The notes under the pieces are model-generated. The model was not told the origin of the DNA, did no database searches, and saw only the letters and a program-made list of their open reading frames with translations. This document shows positions 9,863-19,370 of a stretch of 64,000 bases of DNA, piece by piece. The position numbers and the translations under genes are program-made. The stretch spans positions 112,064 through 176,063 of the forward strand of contig NZ_JACJOG010000035.1 in the NCBI RefSeq assembly GCF_014695375.1. Reading direction: 5' to 3'. This DNA is from Coleofasciculus sp. FACHB-T130 (lineage in GTDB: Bacteria > Cyanobacteriota > Cyanobacteriia > Cyanobacteriales > FACHB-T130). Each line of letters opens with the position of its first letter. Within the stretch, counting starts at the first letter, position 1.

Positions 9863-10810
9863 ATGAACAGCAACCCTAAAGTTAGCATCGCCATTAATAA
9901 CTACAATTATGCTCGTTTCCTATCACAGGCAATTGATAGCGCCCTAAGCCAAACCTATCCCCACGTCGAGGTAATTGTGGTGGACGATGGTTCTACTGAC
10001 AATTCACGAGAAGTTATTGCCAGTTATGGCGATAAAATTCTCCCGGTGCTAAAGGAAAATGGGGGACAAGCTTCAGCTTTCAATGCAGGCTTTGCCGCGA
10101 GTAAAGGAGATATTGTTTGCTTTTTGGATGCTGACGACACTTTTATACCTGAAAAAGCAGAAAAAGTAGTAGAAGCATTAGGCGATCGCCCAGATTTAGG
10201 TTGGTGTTTCCATCCTCTTAAATTTGTGGACGAAAAGTTAGTGGAAATAAATGATAAAAAACTTAAAACCAGTCCCGATTTATTCCGCGAGTACGATTTG
10301 ACACAGTTAACTAAAAGTGGCAGATTCTACAAAAACTTTCCTTACCCCTCTACCTCTGGTCTTTGCTTGAAACGGTCACTCTTACAACAAATTCTGCCAA
10401 TGCCGGATAAAGCAGGAAGCACTTTGCTCAATGATGCTTTTTTAATTTTTAGCTCATTAGGGCTAAGTAAAGGTATCGTTTTGGATAAGGAATTAAGTCT
10501 TTATCGGGTACATGGGAAGAACGCCAATGCTATCGGAAAAGAGACTAAGGGGAAATCAAAAGACTATCAGAAGCGAACCGCCAAGATCAATATCCTTTTA
10601 GGCTATTGGATAGGAGTCAAATTCTCATCATTTTATGAGTTTTCTAACCACATGATGGCGACAGGAATGGGTGTGTATCTCCGGAATGGAGAAATGGATG
10701 CGGAGTTTAAAAAACTTGTTAAAAATCATCTTGCCACCGTAAAACCGATAGATAAACTAAAAATCTATATTAGAGCTTTCTATAATTTTGTAAAAAACCC
10801 TAAATATTAA
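9863..10810 (+). CDS. GT2-family glycosyltransferase
   Basis: This 315-residue GT-A fold glycosyltransferase opens with the GT2 pattern (SIAINNYNYARFLSQAIDSAL). VVDDGSTD at residues 39-46 binds the nucleotide, and the metal-binding DAD lies at residues 89-91 (FLDADDTF). The C-terminal third is lysine-rich and lacks obvious membrane spans, so the enzyme is soluble or peripheral. As the last glycosyltransferase of the block it is likely to extend or initiate the repeat unit. Its substrate is unknown. Confidence 0.88.
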   Translation: MNSNPKVSIAINNYNYARFLSQAIDSALSQTYPHVEVIVVDDGSTDNSREVIASYGDKILPVLKENGGQASAFNAGFAASKGDIVCFLDADDTFIPEKAEKVVEALGDRPDLGWCFHPLKFVDEKLVEINDKKLKTSPDLFREYDLTQLTKSGRFYKNFPYPSTSGLCLKRSLLQQILPMPDKAGSTLLNDAFLIFSSLGLSKGIVLDKELSLYRVHGKNANAIGKETKGKSKDYQKRTAKINILLGYWIGVKFSSFYEFSNHMMATGMGVYLRNGEMDAEFKKLVKNHLATVKPIDKLKIYIRAFYNFVKNPKY

Positions 10811-10929
10811 ACTTAAGCAATATAACTTCTCGTACACCATCAATTTACTGGGAATGAAATCGGGAATGAACAGAGACTTACACAAATAATTCATTGGGGT
10901 TCATCTGTGTTTATCTTTGGTTATAGATT

Positions 10930-13107
10930 ATGAAAATACCAAAATTTATCGCTTTGACTGGTTTGCCTATTTTGGTGGGAATTATTGCTGCGTGTGCCAC
11001 TAGCAACCAACAACCGCAAACATACAAAAGCCTTGGCATAGCATCTGTAGCCGCAGCACCCATCTACTCGATCGGGGGAAATGGATATCGCTGGGCTAAC
11101 GTTTCTATAGGTGGAGGTGGGTTTGTTACAGGTGTCTACCCCCATCCTTTAGAAAAGGATCTTGTTTATATCAGAACTGACGTTGGTGGTTTTTATCGCT
11201 GGAATGCAGCAGATAAAAGTTGGATTCCTTTAAATGACAGCTTTCCACTTGCCCAAAAAACTTATTACGGGGGAGAAGCACTAGCCGTCGATCCAAATGA
11301 TGCGAATATTGTCTACATGGCGGCAGGCAAATACTCCCAGTGGGAGCCGAAGGGGTCAATTTTCAAGTCTAGCGATCGCGGAAAAACTTGGACTAAGTTG
11401 AAGATAGACTTAGGGATGGACAGCAACTCCGAAGAGCGGTGGGCAGGAGAAAGGTTAGCTGTCGATCCGTCTAACTCTAAAGTAATCTTGTTTGGTTCGC
11501 GGCACGATGGGTTGTGGAAGTCGTCTGACGCGGGGGCGACATGGGCTAGAGTTACTTCTTTTTCCCCAAATCTGACAAAAGGAATTGGAATTTTAGGCAT
11601 TGCGTTTGACAAGCGCTCGCCCGGTTTAGTCTACGCGAATGTCTATGGAGATGGAATCTATCAATCTACTGACACGGGTAATACTTGGAGCAAAATCCAA
11701 GGAAGCCCGACACAGGCACAGCGAATGGCTGTTTCCAGCAACAGTATTCTCTACGTTACGCACAAATCAGGAGTTAGCAAATATGCTGGTGGAACCTGGA
11801 GTAACATCACTCCAGATGGCAAGCCAGCGTTTTTCAATGCCTTGGGTGTTAACCCAACGAATCCCAATCATTTAGTAGTATCTTTAGGTCAAATAACTAG
11901 CAAAATCCTCTATAGTTCCTTAGATGGGGGAGCGACTTGGACAGAAAAAAAGGCAAATATAAACCACACGGTTTCTTGGTGGCATGATGCCATGTTTGAA
12001 TCGTGGGTTTCAGCAATTGAATTTGACCCGAAAGTGCCGGGAAAAGTTTGGTTGACGAATGGTTCTGGAATTTGGCAAACAGACAATATCAACGCCAATC
12101 CGGTTACTTGGGCTAACTATCAGCAAGGACAAGAAGAGATAGTCGCTTTCGCCCTAGCTGCACCTCCAAAAGGTGCTGTGTTATTGAGTGGTGTAGCCGA
12201 TGTAGACGGTTTCAATCACAACAATGGGCTTAATTCTTATCCATCGAAAAGGATGGGCGGTATCGGACCTTGGCCTCAGCATACTTACGGTATTACCTAC
12301 TCTGAAAGCGACCCGTCGCGGGTGGTGCGGGTTGGTGGTGTGGAGTGGGAACCAATCCACAATGGCGGAACAACTTCGACAGACGGCGGATTGACTTGGA
12401 AGAAGTTTGGGTCATTTCCCTCAAAGGCAATGCCGTTGCGCGTAGCTATATCGGCAAATAACCCAAACAATTTTGTCGTGACTCTCAGCGAGGCTCAGCC
12501 GATACAGACAACTGATGGCGGCGCGTCATGGGGTAAAGTGTCGGGGCTACCTAATGGGGCTAAAGGCCCCTGGTATTGGGGTGAGCCGTTGGCCGCAGAT
12601 AAAGTAGATGGCAACACGTTTTACTATTACAGCGAAGGCAAAGTTTATCGCAGTACTGATAGGGGCGCATCGTTTCAGGTTGTTAACTCATCGATTAAAA
12701 GCGAGTATTGGGCAGATTTGTGGTGCAGGCTGAAAACAGTTCCGGGTGTGAAAGATGAGGTGTGGCTTAGTCTGGACTGGAATGGTTTGTACCGTTCAAC
12801 AGACGGTGGCAAGACGCTGACTAAGCTGCCTTCAGTAGAGAGGGCACATTTGTTCGCCTTCGGGAAACCGCCGGATGGCAGCACGACTCCGGCACTTTAT
12901 CTGTATGGAAAAGTTGCTGGCATGGGCGAGGGAATTTTTCGTTCTCTTGATAGAGGCCAAACTTGGACGAGCATTGGCTCTCAAGAGAATCCTATCGGTG
13001 GTGAGCCAAATGTGATGGAGGCGAGTTGGCAGCAGTTTGGGCTGGTGTTTATCGGTACCAATGGTAGGGGCATCTACTACGGAAAACCAGATGGTTCCTC
13101 TGGATAG
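10930..13107 (+). CDS. GH74-type (xyloglucanase-like) beta-propeller lipoprotein
   Basis: The protein has 725 residues. A lipoprotein signal (hydrophobic residues 8-21, lipobox IAAC with Cys22) places it on a membrane facing outward. The body is two seven-bladed propellers made of BNR-type repeats (SSDRGKTW, SSDAGATW, STDTGNTW, TTDGGASW, STDGGKT). The N-terminal block YRWANVSIGGGGFVTG...RTDVGGFYRW and the SRHDGLWKSSDAGATW block are hallmarks of family GH74, whose known members cut beta-1,4-glucan backbones such as xyloglucan. Asp84 (RTDVGG) and Asp424 or Asp426 (ADVDGF) are candidates for the two catalytic acids. In this locus it more likely trims or releases the cell's own polysaccharide. 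A decayed paralogue lies at 3763-5195. Confidence 0.82.
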   Translation: MKIPKFIALTGLPILVGIIAACATSNQQPQTYKSLGIASVAAAPIYSIGGNGYRWANVSIGGGGFVTGVYPHPLEKDLVYIRTDVGGFYRWNAADKSWIPLNDSFPLAQKTYYGGEALAVDPNDANIVYMAAGKYSQWEPKGSIFKSSDRGKTWTKLKIDLGMDSNSEERWAGERLAVDPSNSKVILFGSRHDGLWKSSDAGATWARVTSFSPNLTKGIGILGIAFDKRSPGLVYANVYGDGIYQSTDTGNTWSKIQGSPTQAQRMAVSSNSILYVTHKSGVSKYAGGTWSNITPDGKPAFFNALGVNPTNPNHLVVSLGQITSKILYSSLDGGATWTEKKANINHTVSWWHDAMFESWVSAIEFDPKVPGKVWLTNGSGIWQTDNINANPVTWANYQQGQEEIVAFALAAPPKGAVLLSGVADVDGFNHNNGLNSYPSKRMGGIGPWPQHTYGITYSESDPSRVVRVGGVEWEPIHNGGTTSTDGGLTWKKFGSFPSKAMPLRVAISANNPNNFVVTLSEAQPIQTTDGGASWGKVSGLPNGAKGPWYWGEPLAADKVDGNTFYYYSEGKVYRSTDRGASFQVVNSSIKSEYWADLWCRLKTVPGVKDEVWLSLDWNGLYRSTDGGKTLTKLPSVERAHLFAFGKPPDGSTTPALYLYGKVAGMGEGIFRSLDRGQTWTSIGSQENPIGGEPNVMEASWQQFGLVFIGTNGRGIYYGKPDGSSG

Positions 13108-13186
13108 GCGGCTTCATCTTCCACGCGGGCGATCGCGCTCTGTCACTGAAAGTTTGCTTTTTCCCGCTCCCAGCCTCCAACTTGAA

Positions 13187-13231
13187 ACGCCTGTGATGAG
13201 GTTCAGCCTCATCACAGGCGTCAGCTTTTTT
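13187..13231 (+). terminator. Strong intrinsic terminator after the GH74-type gene
   Basis: A 15-bp perfect stem (13187-13201 with 13207-13221, arm sequence ACGCCTGTGATGAGG) closes a five-base loop and is followed by CAGCTTTTTT. It ends the polysaccharide locus. Confidence 0.88.
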
Positions 13232-13303
13232 AATTAACTTTGCTTTGTATAGCGTCCCATCAGTTCTACAGCCTCCAAAATATGACCTTGCTACGGATAA
13301 AGC

Positions 13304-13333
13304 TGTAGGGGCACAAAGGTTTGCGCCCCTACA
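13304..13333. repeat. GTAGGGGC hairpin, dispersed-repeat type
   Basis: TGTAGGGGC (13304-13312) pairs perfectly with GCCCCTACA (13325-13333) around a 12-base loop containing TTTGC. The arms match the hairpin at 3128-3157, and both read as (T)GTAGGGGCGCA-like. Two copies in one window suggest a dispersed intergenic repeat. It lies between convergent genes. Confidence 0.6.
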
Positions 13334-13391
13334 ATCGTTACGTTTTATTTGAGCTCCGCAGGAGGCAGAGCCTCAGGGATGACAAGGCGTT

Positions 13392-13919
13392 TTAAGTCGA
13401 GGGAACCAACCGTTTCCGCAAGGATTCGGCGCGGCGCTTGGCGGTGCCATTGTCAGGCTCGTGCTTCAGCGCTTCCTCATAGCTTTCCAACGCCTGAGCA
13501 GTTAACTTCTTCTTCTCGTAAACATGACCCAGATTATTGAGCGCCGTGACATAATTTGGAGCTATTTTCAAAGCTTCTTTGTAGTTGCGAATCGCTACGT
13601 CGTACTGCTCTTGGGAGAAGTAAGCAAAGCCTAAGGCATTGTAGATAGGCGCGAGGTTTTCCTCTTCGGCATCCTCAGCTTTGAGTGCTTTTTGAAGCAG
13701 CGAGATTGCCTGGGTGTAAAGTTTTTTATCTAAATAGATGCTGCCGAGTTCGTAAAACTCTTGGGTTGTGCATTTGTCGTTTTGCACCTTATTTTGCAGC
13801 CGAGAGAGGACACTTTCAACTTTGCGGGTTTTGAAAACCTGGCGCACAACTGCCCAACCGGCAACGGCAAGCAGTACCAGCAACAAGGAGAGATAAAAAA
13901 TTGCCAGAGAGTTATCCAT
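13392..13919 (-). CDS. Membrane-anchored tetratricopeptide repeat protein
   Basis: The protein has 175 residues. A hydrophobic segment at about residues 6-25 anchors the N-terminus. The rest is built of at least three TPR units: EFYELGSIYLDKKLYTQAIS, then APIYNALGFAYFSQEQYDVA, then VTALNNLGHVYEKKKLTAQA. A basic tail ends AKRRAESLRKRL. TPR arrays bind partner proteins, and nothing here shows which. It lies downstream of the solute-binding protein on the same strand, with a gap of about 100 bases. Confidence 0.8.
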   Translation of the reverse strand: MDNSLAIFYLSLLLVLLAVAGWAVVRQVFKTRKVESVLSRLQNKVQNDKCTTQEFYELGSIYLDKKLYTQAISLLQKALKAEDAEEENLAPIYNALGFAYFSQEQYDVAIRNYKEALKIAPNYVTALNNLGHVYEKKKLTAQALESYEEALKHEPDNGTAKRRAESLRKRLVPST

Positions 13920-14016
13920 TGCCCTTCAAATACAGAGATTAATTTGCTTTCTCTATTCATTATGGGACGTGATTGCGGCGGAGGTAGATCGCCACAGGTG
14001 CCCTATCGGAAGTTTT

Positions 14017-14868
14017 CTAAAATCGGTTGGTATCGCTCTGGGGGAGTCCCCAATACTTAACCCGTTCTTGCAGCCAGCCTTCTCGTTTCCAACGCGCGAT
14101 CGCATCATTTACCCGTTGCCGCAATTGATTGTACTGCAACCCTTTGGGCATTACCACGGCTAGCGGCTCCCCCGACAAGCGTACCGGCAGCAGTCGGTAC
14201 TGGGGATATTCCTGCACCCAGCCGCTGAGAATGCTGGCATCGGCGGCGAAGGCATCGGCGTTACCCGATTCCAGGAGCGATCGCGCCTGTTCGTAGGAAT
14301 CTACGCCAATTAGCTGAACTTGGGGGATAAGATAGCGCACCGTAGAAATCGTATCCGATCCTTTCAGAACGGCGACTTTTCTCTGTTGCAGATCGTTAAG
14401 CCTTTGTAAAAATGCGTCCTGAGTGACTAAAGCGGTGCCGTCTAGGTAGTAAGGAATGCTGAAGTTGACCAAGCGATCGCGCGAAGCATTTTGTGTCACC
14501 CTCGCGATCGTCAGATCGACCGTTCCATCCACCACCACCGAGAGCCGCTCTCGATTCGCCACCGGTTGCAACTTTACCGCATCGGGTTTATCTAGGAGTT
14601 CTGCTGCCAAACGCTGGGCAATGTCAATTTCCAGCCCTTGCAGTTTGCCTTCCCCATCCCGAAAAGCCAGGGGACGGACATTGTCTTTCACTGCAACAAT
14701 TAGGTAGCCGCGCTCCACAATCTCTTGTAGCTCGGCAGCAACCGCTAAGTTTGGCGTTTTTATACTAGCAAAGAGCCAAAGAAAAAACATTCCCAGGCAC
14801 CGCCTGGGAACGAGGCTGGCAACAAACGAGTGGCGAGCTTCATTCATCCCACCCTCTGGGAAGGACAA
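14017..14868 (-). CDS. Periplasmic amino-acid-type solute-binding protein
   Basis: This 283-residue protein belongs to the bacterial extracellular solute-binding protein family 3. A basic N-terminus and hydrophobic segment ending near LAVAA (about residue 45) form a signal peptide. The mature protein opens with the family pattern ELQEIVERGYLIVAVKDNVRPLAF and continues with LQGLEIDIAQRLA and VDLTIARVTQNASRDRLVNFS, the segments that bind the ligand amino group. No permease or ATPase gene is adjacent, so it is an orphan binding protein or sensor. A second ATG eight codons in (MNEARHSF) could be the true start. It begins about 20 bases after rplT and may be cotranscribed with it. Confidence 0.82.
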   Translation of the reverse strand: MSFPEGGMNEARHSFVASLVPRRCLGMFFLWLFASIKTPNLAVAAELQEIVERGYLIVAVKDNVRPLAFRDGEGKLQGLEIDIAQRLAAELLDKPDAVKLQPVANRERLSVVVDGTVDLTIARVTQNASRDRLVNFSIPYYLDGTALVTQDAFLQRLNDLQQRKVAVLKGSDTISTVRYLIPQVQLIGVDSYEQARSLLESGNADAFAADASILSGWVQEYPQYRLLPVRLSGEPLAVVMPKGLQYNQLRQRVNDAIARWKREGWLQERVKYWGLPQSDTNRF

Positions 14869-14888
14869 AGCCCTACATCCTTCATCCT

Positions 14889-15245
14889 TTACCCTTGAGC
14901 CTGTGTAGCGAGTTGCAGCACTTTGTCAAAGCCAGCGGGATCGAGAACAGCCATCTGCGCCAGCATCTTGCGATTAATCTGGACATTTGCCTTTTTCAAT
15001 TTGCCCATCAGCTGGCTATAGCTAATGCCGTGCTGACGTGCTGCGGCGTTGATACGGGTGATCCAGAGGCTGCGGAAATCGCGCTTGCGCTTCTTGCGAT
15101 CGCGGTAGGCGTTACGCAGCGCCTTCATGACCTGTTGATTGGCTGTCCGGAACAAAGTTGAATGAGAACCTCGGAAGCCTTTGGCTAGTTTGAGAATTTT
15201 TTTGCGGCGTTTGCGAGCAACGTTACCGCGTTTTACCCGTGTCAT
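14889..15245 (-). CDS. rplT: Ribosomal protein L20
   Basis: This 118-residue, very basic protein matches bacterial L20 over its whole length. It has the N-terminal [20 protein letters not shown] extension that threads into 23S rRNA and the globular C-terminus with [20 protein letters not shown]20 is needed for early 50S assembly. It follows rpmI on the same strand, the usual order, with about 100 bases between. In many bacteria L20 represses its own operon. I did not find a recognisable leader structure here. Confidence 0.97.
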   Translation of the reverse strand: MTRVKRGNVARKRRKKILKLAKGFRGSHSTLFRTANQQVMKALRNAYRDRKKRKRDFRSLWITRINAAARQHGISYSQLMGKLKKANVQINRKMLAQMAVLDPAGFDKVLQLATQAQG

Positions 15246-15343
15246 GGCTAATTATTAGTTGTTATTGATCGGTGGTCAGCAGTCATTCGTCATTAGTCAT
15301 TAGCAATTGACTAGAGACTCATCATAGAAAGCAAATTGCTTCC

Positions 15344-15541
15344 TTACAAATAGGGCAGCATCAAGCGCACATTTTCTTCATCGCGTTCATGCACCAGAGC
15401 CATTTTAGAAATCCGCCGTTTCCGGTCAGAACTCTTGTGCTGTAGCAAGTGACTTTTGAAGGCTTTGCGGTGGACGATTTTGCCGCTGCCGGTGGCTCTA
15501 AAACGCTTTGCCGCTGCTTTACGGGTTTTCAGTTTAGGCAT
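15344..15541 (-). CDS. rpmI: Ribosomal protein L35
   Basis: This 65-residue basic protein shows the L35 signature: [20 protein letters not shown], then [19 protein letters not shown]. It is a structural protein of the 50S subunit and first gene of the rpmI-rplT pair. It diverges from the ComFB-domain gene, with about 130 bases between the two starts, which must hold both promoters. Confidence 0.97.
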   Translation of the reverse strand: MPKLKTRKAAAKRFRATGSGKIVHRKAFKSHLLQHKSSDRKRRISKMALVHERDEENVRLMLPYL

Positions 15542-15671
15542 GGATGGTCTTTAATTCGACACAATCTATAAAGTTAGCACTATTTATGCTAATTAGACAA
15601 GTTATAAATTTCAAATCTAAGGCAGAATCATAGGATTGCCGTTTGAAATGCGATCGTCAGGGAGAGATGCG

Positions 15672-16115
15672 ATGAGTCTAGAAAAGCTCACGATAGGAAC
15701 AATTGTCGAACAAGCTTTGCAGGACGGATATATGACGCCATCTCTAGCACAAGAGATTGGCAGCATCTGCGAAATTTCGGAAATTTCTGTTGACGACTAC
15801 ATCGCTTTAGATCGCTTATTCGGGCAACTTTTAACCGATGAAGCGATCGCGATTCCCGGAAAACAGTTTATCAATGTGATGGAAGCATTGGTGCTAATAG
15901 AAGCGAGCGTGCAGGTGCTAAAAATGGAAGTAACCAACCCTTGCCTTCTGGATCTGGGAGAGATTGCTGCTTATGCGCTCAATCGACTGCCACCCCTCTA
16001 TGCCACCACTGAGGAAGGCGCTAGCTTTCAGCGTCAGCGTGGCAAGGAGGAACTTCGAGAGTTAATTACCCAGAAAGTTAAAGAAGCGATCGCGCGATCG
16101 CCGATGCCGGGATGA
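15672..16115 (+). CDS. ComFB-domain protein, putative cyclic-dinucleotide receptor
   Basis: This 147-residue soluble protein carries the late-competence ComFB domain in its second half: NVMEALVLIEASVQVLKMEVTN at about residues 71-92, then CLLDLGEIAAYALNRLPPLYATTEEG. Cyanobacterial ComFB-domain proteins have been described as receptors for cyclic dinucleotides, controlling cell size or behaviour, so a regulatory role is likely. The ATG at 15672 is chosen because GGGAGAGA precedes it. A TTG at 15636 would only add twelve residues. It diverges from rpmI and converges with galK. Confidence 0.75.
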   Translation: MSLEKLTIGTIVEQALQDGYMTPSLAQEIGSICEISEISVDDYIALDRLFGQLLTDEAIAIPGKQFINVMEALVLIEASVQVLKMEVTNPCLLDLGEIAAYALNRLPPLYATTEEGASFQRQRGKEELRELITQKVKEAIARSPMPG

Positions 16116-16169
16116 TTCGGCTGCTCGCCCTTTCCCTGAGTTTATAAAGTGTATACCGCTAGCTTCGCC

Positions 16170-17231
16170 TTACTGAACCAGAATCCGTCCGGTGTAACCC
16201 GATCCGTTGTAGCGTTGAAGTACATTTTGGGCGATCGCTTCCGCCTTCCCAACCTCTACCAAAGCAACGCAAGCGCCCCCAAACCCAGCACCCGTCAACC
16301 GTGCGCCGAATACGCCACGGGTTTCTTGCAACATTCTCACCAGCGTATCCAACGCCGGTACGGAAACTTCGTAATCGTCCCGCAAACTGGCATGAGAAGC
16401 ATTCATCAACTCGCCAAAGCGCTCCGGAGAGACGCCCTGTATCGCCTCCAGCACCCGGTTATCCTCTGTAACCACATGAAGAGCGCGACGCCGCAGCGGT
16501 TCGGGTAAAGATTCTACAGCTTGCGGATCGGTGATATCTCTGAGCGCCTTCACTCCCAACAACCGTGCGGCTTCCTCACAATCAGCGCGTCGTTGGTTGT
16601 AGCCACTTGCCGCCAGGGTACGAGGCACGCCGCTATCGATTACCACAACTTCTGCTCCCTTTGGGAAAGGAAGAACTTGACGTTCCAGCGTGCGCGTGTC
16701 CAGAAACAGCATCGAATCAGTGTCAGCAAGGCTGGACGCCATCTGATCCATAATTCCGCATTGCACGCCAGCATAGTGAATTTCTGCCTGTTGTGCGAGT
16801 TGGGCGATTTGCACATCATCGAGAGTAAGTGAAAGAAGCGATCTCAATCCTCTGAGAGTCGCCACTTCCAACGCCGCACTGCTAGACAAACCCGAACCAA
16901 TAGGAACGGAGGATGTAACATACACGTTAACCGGCGGGATAGTGTTACCTTCCTGCTCTAAAAGTCGGATACACCCAAATACATAACTTGCGAAACTAGA
17001 CGGCGTATGAGTGCTTTCTAAAACGTCTACTTTTTCGTCAAGTTCCGCAGAGTAAAAGTGGTGCTGTTCATCTTTGCTAAATCCCAATTGTACCGTCGTT
17101 TTTTGGGGGATAGCTGTTGGGAGGACAAATCCATCGTTATAGTCCGTGTGTTCGCCTAGTAGATTTACTCGTCCTGGTGCGCTGGCTTCGACTTCTGGTT
17201 CTGTACCGAATACTTGTTGAAAATTCATCAT
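16170..17231 (-). CDS. galK: Galactokinase
   Basis: This 353-residue GHMP-family kinase makes galactose-1-phosphate from galactose and ATP. The galactokinase signature [19 protein letters not shown] is at about residues 20-38. The ATP-binding [15 protein letters not shown] motif is near residue 110, and the third GHMP motif ([13 protein letters not shown]) lies near the C-terminus. No other Leloir-pathway gene is adjacent, so it probably serves galactose salvage or UDP-galactose supply for surface sugars. Two ATGs in tandem begin the gene, and either may be used. Confidence 0.95.
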   Translation of the reverse strand: MMNFQQVFGTEPEVEASAPGRVNLLGEHTDYNDGFVLPTAIPQKTTVQLGFSKDEQHHFYSAELDEKVDVLESTHTPSSFASYVFGCIRLLEQEGNTIPPVNVYVTSSVPIGSGLSSSAALEVATLRGLRSLLSLTLDDVQIAQLAQQAEIHYAGVQCGIMDQMASSLADTDSMLFLDTRTLERQVLPFPKGAEVVVIDSGVPRTLAASGYNQRRADCEEAARLLGVKALRDITDPQAVESLPEPLRRRALHVVTEDNRVLEAIQGVSPERFGELMNASHASLRDDYEVSVPALDTLVRMLQETRGVFGARLTGAGFGGACVALVEVGKAEAIAQNVLQRYNGSGYTGRILVQ

Positions 17232-17267
17232 GGTTTGTTGAGAGAAAGTACCTAGCGATGTTTATAA

Positions 17268-17313
17268 TCGCAACTTCTGCCCCCCTTCAGAAGAAGGAGG
17301 GCAGAAATTGCGA
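17268..17313 (-). terminator. Long imperfect hairpin between the TspO-like gene and galK
   Basis: TCGCAA-C-TTCTGCCC at 17268-17282 pairs with GGGCAGAA-A-TTGCGA at 17299-17313, with an inner CCTT/AAGG extension around a six-base loop. That is about 19 pairs with two mismatches. On the minus strand it lies after the TspO-like gene and before galK. The T tract is weak, so it may be a terminator, an attenuator or an mRNA processing site. Confidence 0.55.
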
Positions 17314-17412
17314 GAGCTTTTATCAAACGAAGTCTGTCTTCGCTGACTGTCGAGAGGCAAAGTTTCGGGTCTTTACAAATAGATTTCAAACCGGGTGAGA
17401 AGCCTTTCCTAA

Positions 17413-17886
17413 CTATATAGACTCAGGATTCAGTTGAATCATCTCCCAAGTCGTATAGGTTCCAACTGGACTCCAAAGCACATAGGGGAGTAATAAAAGA
17501 GCCGATAATCCAGAAATCGGTAATACAAACAATGCTAAAAGAACCCCTAAAATAACGCCCGATCCCCCTAATAGCGTACCGACTGTAAGGCTGCGGAGTC
17601 TGAGCGTGGTAGGAATGTAAGCGACTGTGACAATTTCCAAGAGTAGGTAAAGTGCCATCAACAACCAAGTTTTGAGGCTACCTGGATCTTGTTCCCAAAT
17701 TATGGTTGCTGATAAAGCTCCGCCTGCAAAAACAATCGTCCAGATAAACGGAATCAGAGGCTCAAAGACAAGCCAACTAGGTCGGGTCAAGTTTTTGACC
17801 CATTGAGTATCGCGCGGTCTAAACAAGAGACTTCCTAGCGCAACGAATAAGGTCACGCCCCCAATAATCATCATTGAATTAATCAT
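17413..17886 (-). CDS. TspO/MBR-like membrane protein
   Basis: This 157-residue protein has five hydrophobic segments, the count expected for the TspO/MBR (translocator protein) family. Family-like features are the first helix followed by TRPSWLVFEPLIPFIWTIVF, where TspO proteins carry a PxWxFxPxWxxLY-type loop, and a late WSPVGTYTTWEMIQLN segment. TspO binds tetrapyrroles and sterols and is stress-linked in cyanobacteria. The match is clear in pattern but diverged in the signature residues, so a TspO-related protein is the safe call. Confidence 0.65.
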   Translation of the reverse strand: MINSMMIIGGVTLFVALGSLLFRPRDTQWVKNLTRPSWLVFEPLIPFIWTIVFAGGALSATIIWEQDPGSLKTWLLMALYLLLEIVTVAYIPTTLRLRSLTVGTLLGGSGVILGVLLALFVLPISGLSALLLLPYVLWSPVGTYTTWEMIQLNPESI

Positions 17887-18574
17887 TTTTTTACCCTCTG
17901 CGATCGCCTAGCGTGCCAAATGGTTTATCGCTATACTTGCGCTCCCGATTGAGCTGAAGCAACCTGTACAAATCGATCGTGTCAATTTCAAGAATGACTT
18001 TAATCAGTCTTTGGTGTGAGAGTGTGGGTAATTTTGACTGTTATTAGCTTCACAGCACCCTTTATCTATCAAAAGATAGATTCAAAATTTCAATCCATTC
18101 TAGATATAGAACTTACAGTTTTTTCTACTATTTCTGTGGTGGTAGATGAATCGCATAAATGAAGGGAGTTTAAATAAAATATTGATTATGCATCTTCCTT
18201 AAGTCTGGCTTGTTTTATCTAAACCAAAACTTCATAAAGTCTCAGTAGAACTACTTAAAGCTAGACCGACCGAATCATGAGGTCTTTAGGGGTTTTTTCG
18301 TTTTCTTGGCTCTTCAAAGTTTATTGTTTTGATAAAGATTCAGTATAACTACTAGCATTTTTCCTAAAAAATATGTGAAACTTTCATGACAAGCGAAAAC
18401 ACTCTAAAAAACCTGGCGATCGCCAGATTACCAGCCTAAGTAATTTCCGCAAATATTTATCGCTTCTGTTGAGCGCCAAAGATACACAGTTGCCCTTGGT
18501 AAGACAATTGTGGCGATCGCACTTTGGATCATTTCCAATATCAAAATTAAGCTTTACGGAGGGAGGGTTATTTT
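17887..18574. other. Long intergenic stretch upstream of the PEP-CTERM cluster
   Basis: AT-rich, with no open frame of note. A small hairpin-like AGACC...GGTCT followed by AGGGGTTTTTTCG at about 18263-18301 could be a terminator-like element. Two GCGATCGC-type sites lie near the right end. The last 20 bases carry GGAGGGAGGG, the ribosome binding site of the first PEP-CTERM gene. Confidence 0.4.
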
Positions 18575-19225
18575 ATGTCTATTTCAACTACTTGGAATAA
18601 GTTATCAATGGCTGTTGCCGGTGCAACATTGATTGTAGGAACATTTCATTCGGCTCCTGCGAACGCCATAACATTTAAATTTCAAGGGGATGCTGAAGAC
18701 GCAGGCTCAGTTGAAGGCAGCTATACCGTCGCCGATGATATCCTCAAAACCTTAGTTAGCGATGTACGGATACAAGCTCCTTTCCTACAGGTAGAGAATC
18801 CTTTGGATTTTTTTTCCTTTACCGTGAATGGCAATAACATCTTCAGTGGCAAGCCATCATACTCATCTTTAACATCTTTAATTCCGGTAAATGGAGTCTT
18901 TGCTTTTAGGGAGGTTTTGAGACTAGACGTTATAGATGATCGGGGCCTATTTTTCGCCTTTAAGCTAGATGTCGCAACCGCTGATGAAGGACTGATAGAA
19001 CCAGTTGACCAGTGTTTAGTTAAAGAATGTCAAGGATTTCTGGGTTTTGCCCTTGGAGGTGGAATCAACTCTCCACCAGGCGTTATCGGAGGTGGCTTTG
19101 TTCCGCATAAACCTGTGAATGATGTCGAATCCGTACCAGAACCAACGGCAGCGATCGCGCTTGGTGTGATGGGCGCTTCTATGCTAATCCGCAAAAGAAA
19201 ATTATCGTCCTCGTCACCCGCCTAA
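18575..19225 (+). CDS. PEP-CTERM sorting domain protein
   Basis: This 216-residue exported protein has a signal peptide ending near APANA (residue 31) and a C-terminal PEP-CTERM tail: VPEPTAAIALGVMG, a short hydrophobic stretch, then RKRK. PEP-CTERM tails are recognised and cleaved by exosortase, so the protein should reach the cell surface or extracellular matrix. The central part is beta-rich and of unknown function (FKFQGDAEDAGSVEGSYTVAD). GGAGGGAGGG precedes the ATG. It is the older or diverged half of a tandem pair with the gene at 19371. No exosortase gene lies in the window. Confidence 0.85.
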   Translation: MSISTTWNKLSMAVAGATLIVGTFHSAPANAITFKFQGDAEDAGSVEGSYTVADDILKTLVSDVRIQAPFLQVENPLDFFSFTVNGNNIFSGKPSYSSLTSLIPVNGVFAFREVLRLDVIDDRGLFFAFKLDVATADEGLIEPVDQCLVKECQGFLGFALGGGINSPPGVIGGGFVPHKPVNDVESVPEPTAAIALGVMGASMLIRKRKLSSSSPA

Positions 19226-19370
19226 ACTAGATTTCAATTAGCAATATTTGCCAGTATTAACTGCTTGAACACAGCCTGCAATCCGGAAAAACCTAGCAGA
19301 TTTATGGCGATACCATAAGCAGTTAAAAATACCAATTTTATCAACAGTTAACTTTACGGAGGCTTGTTTT

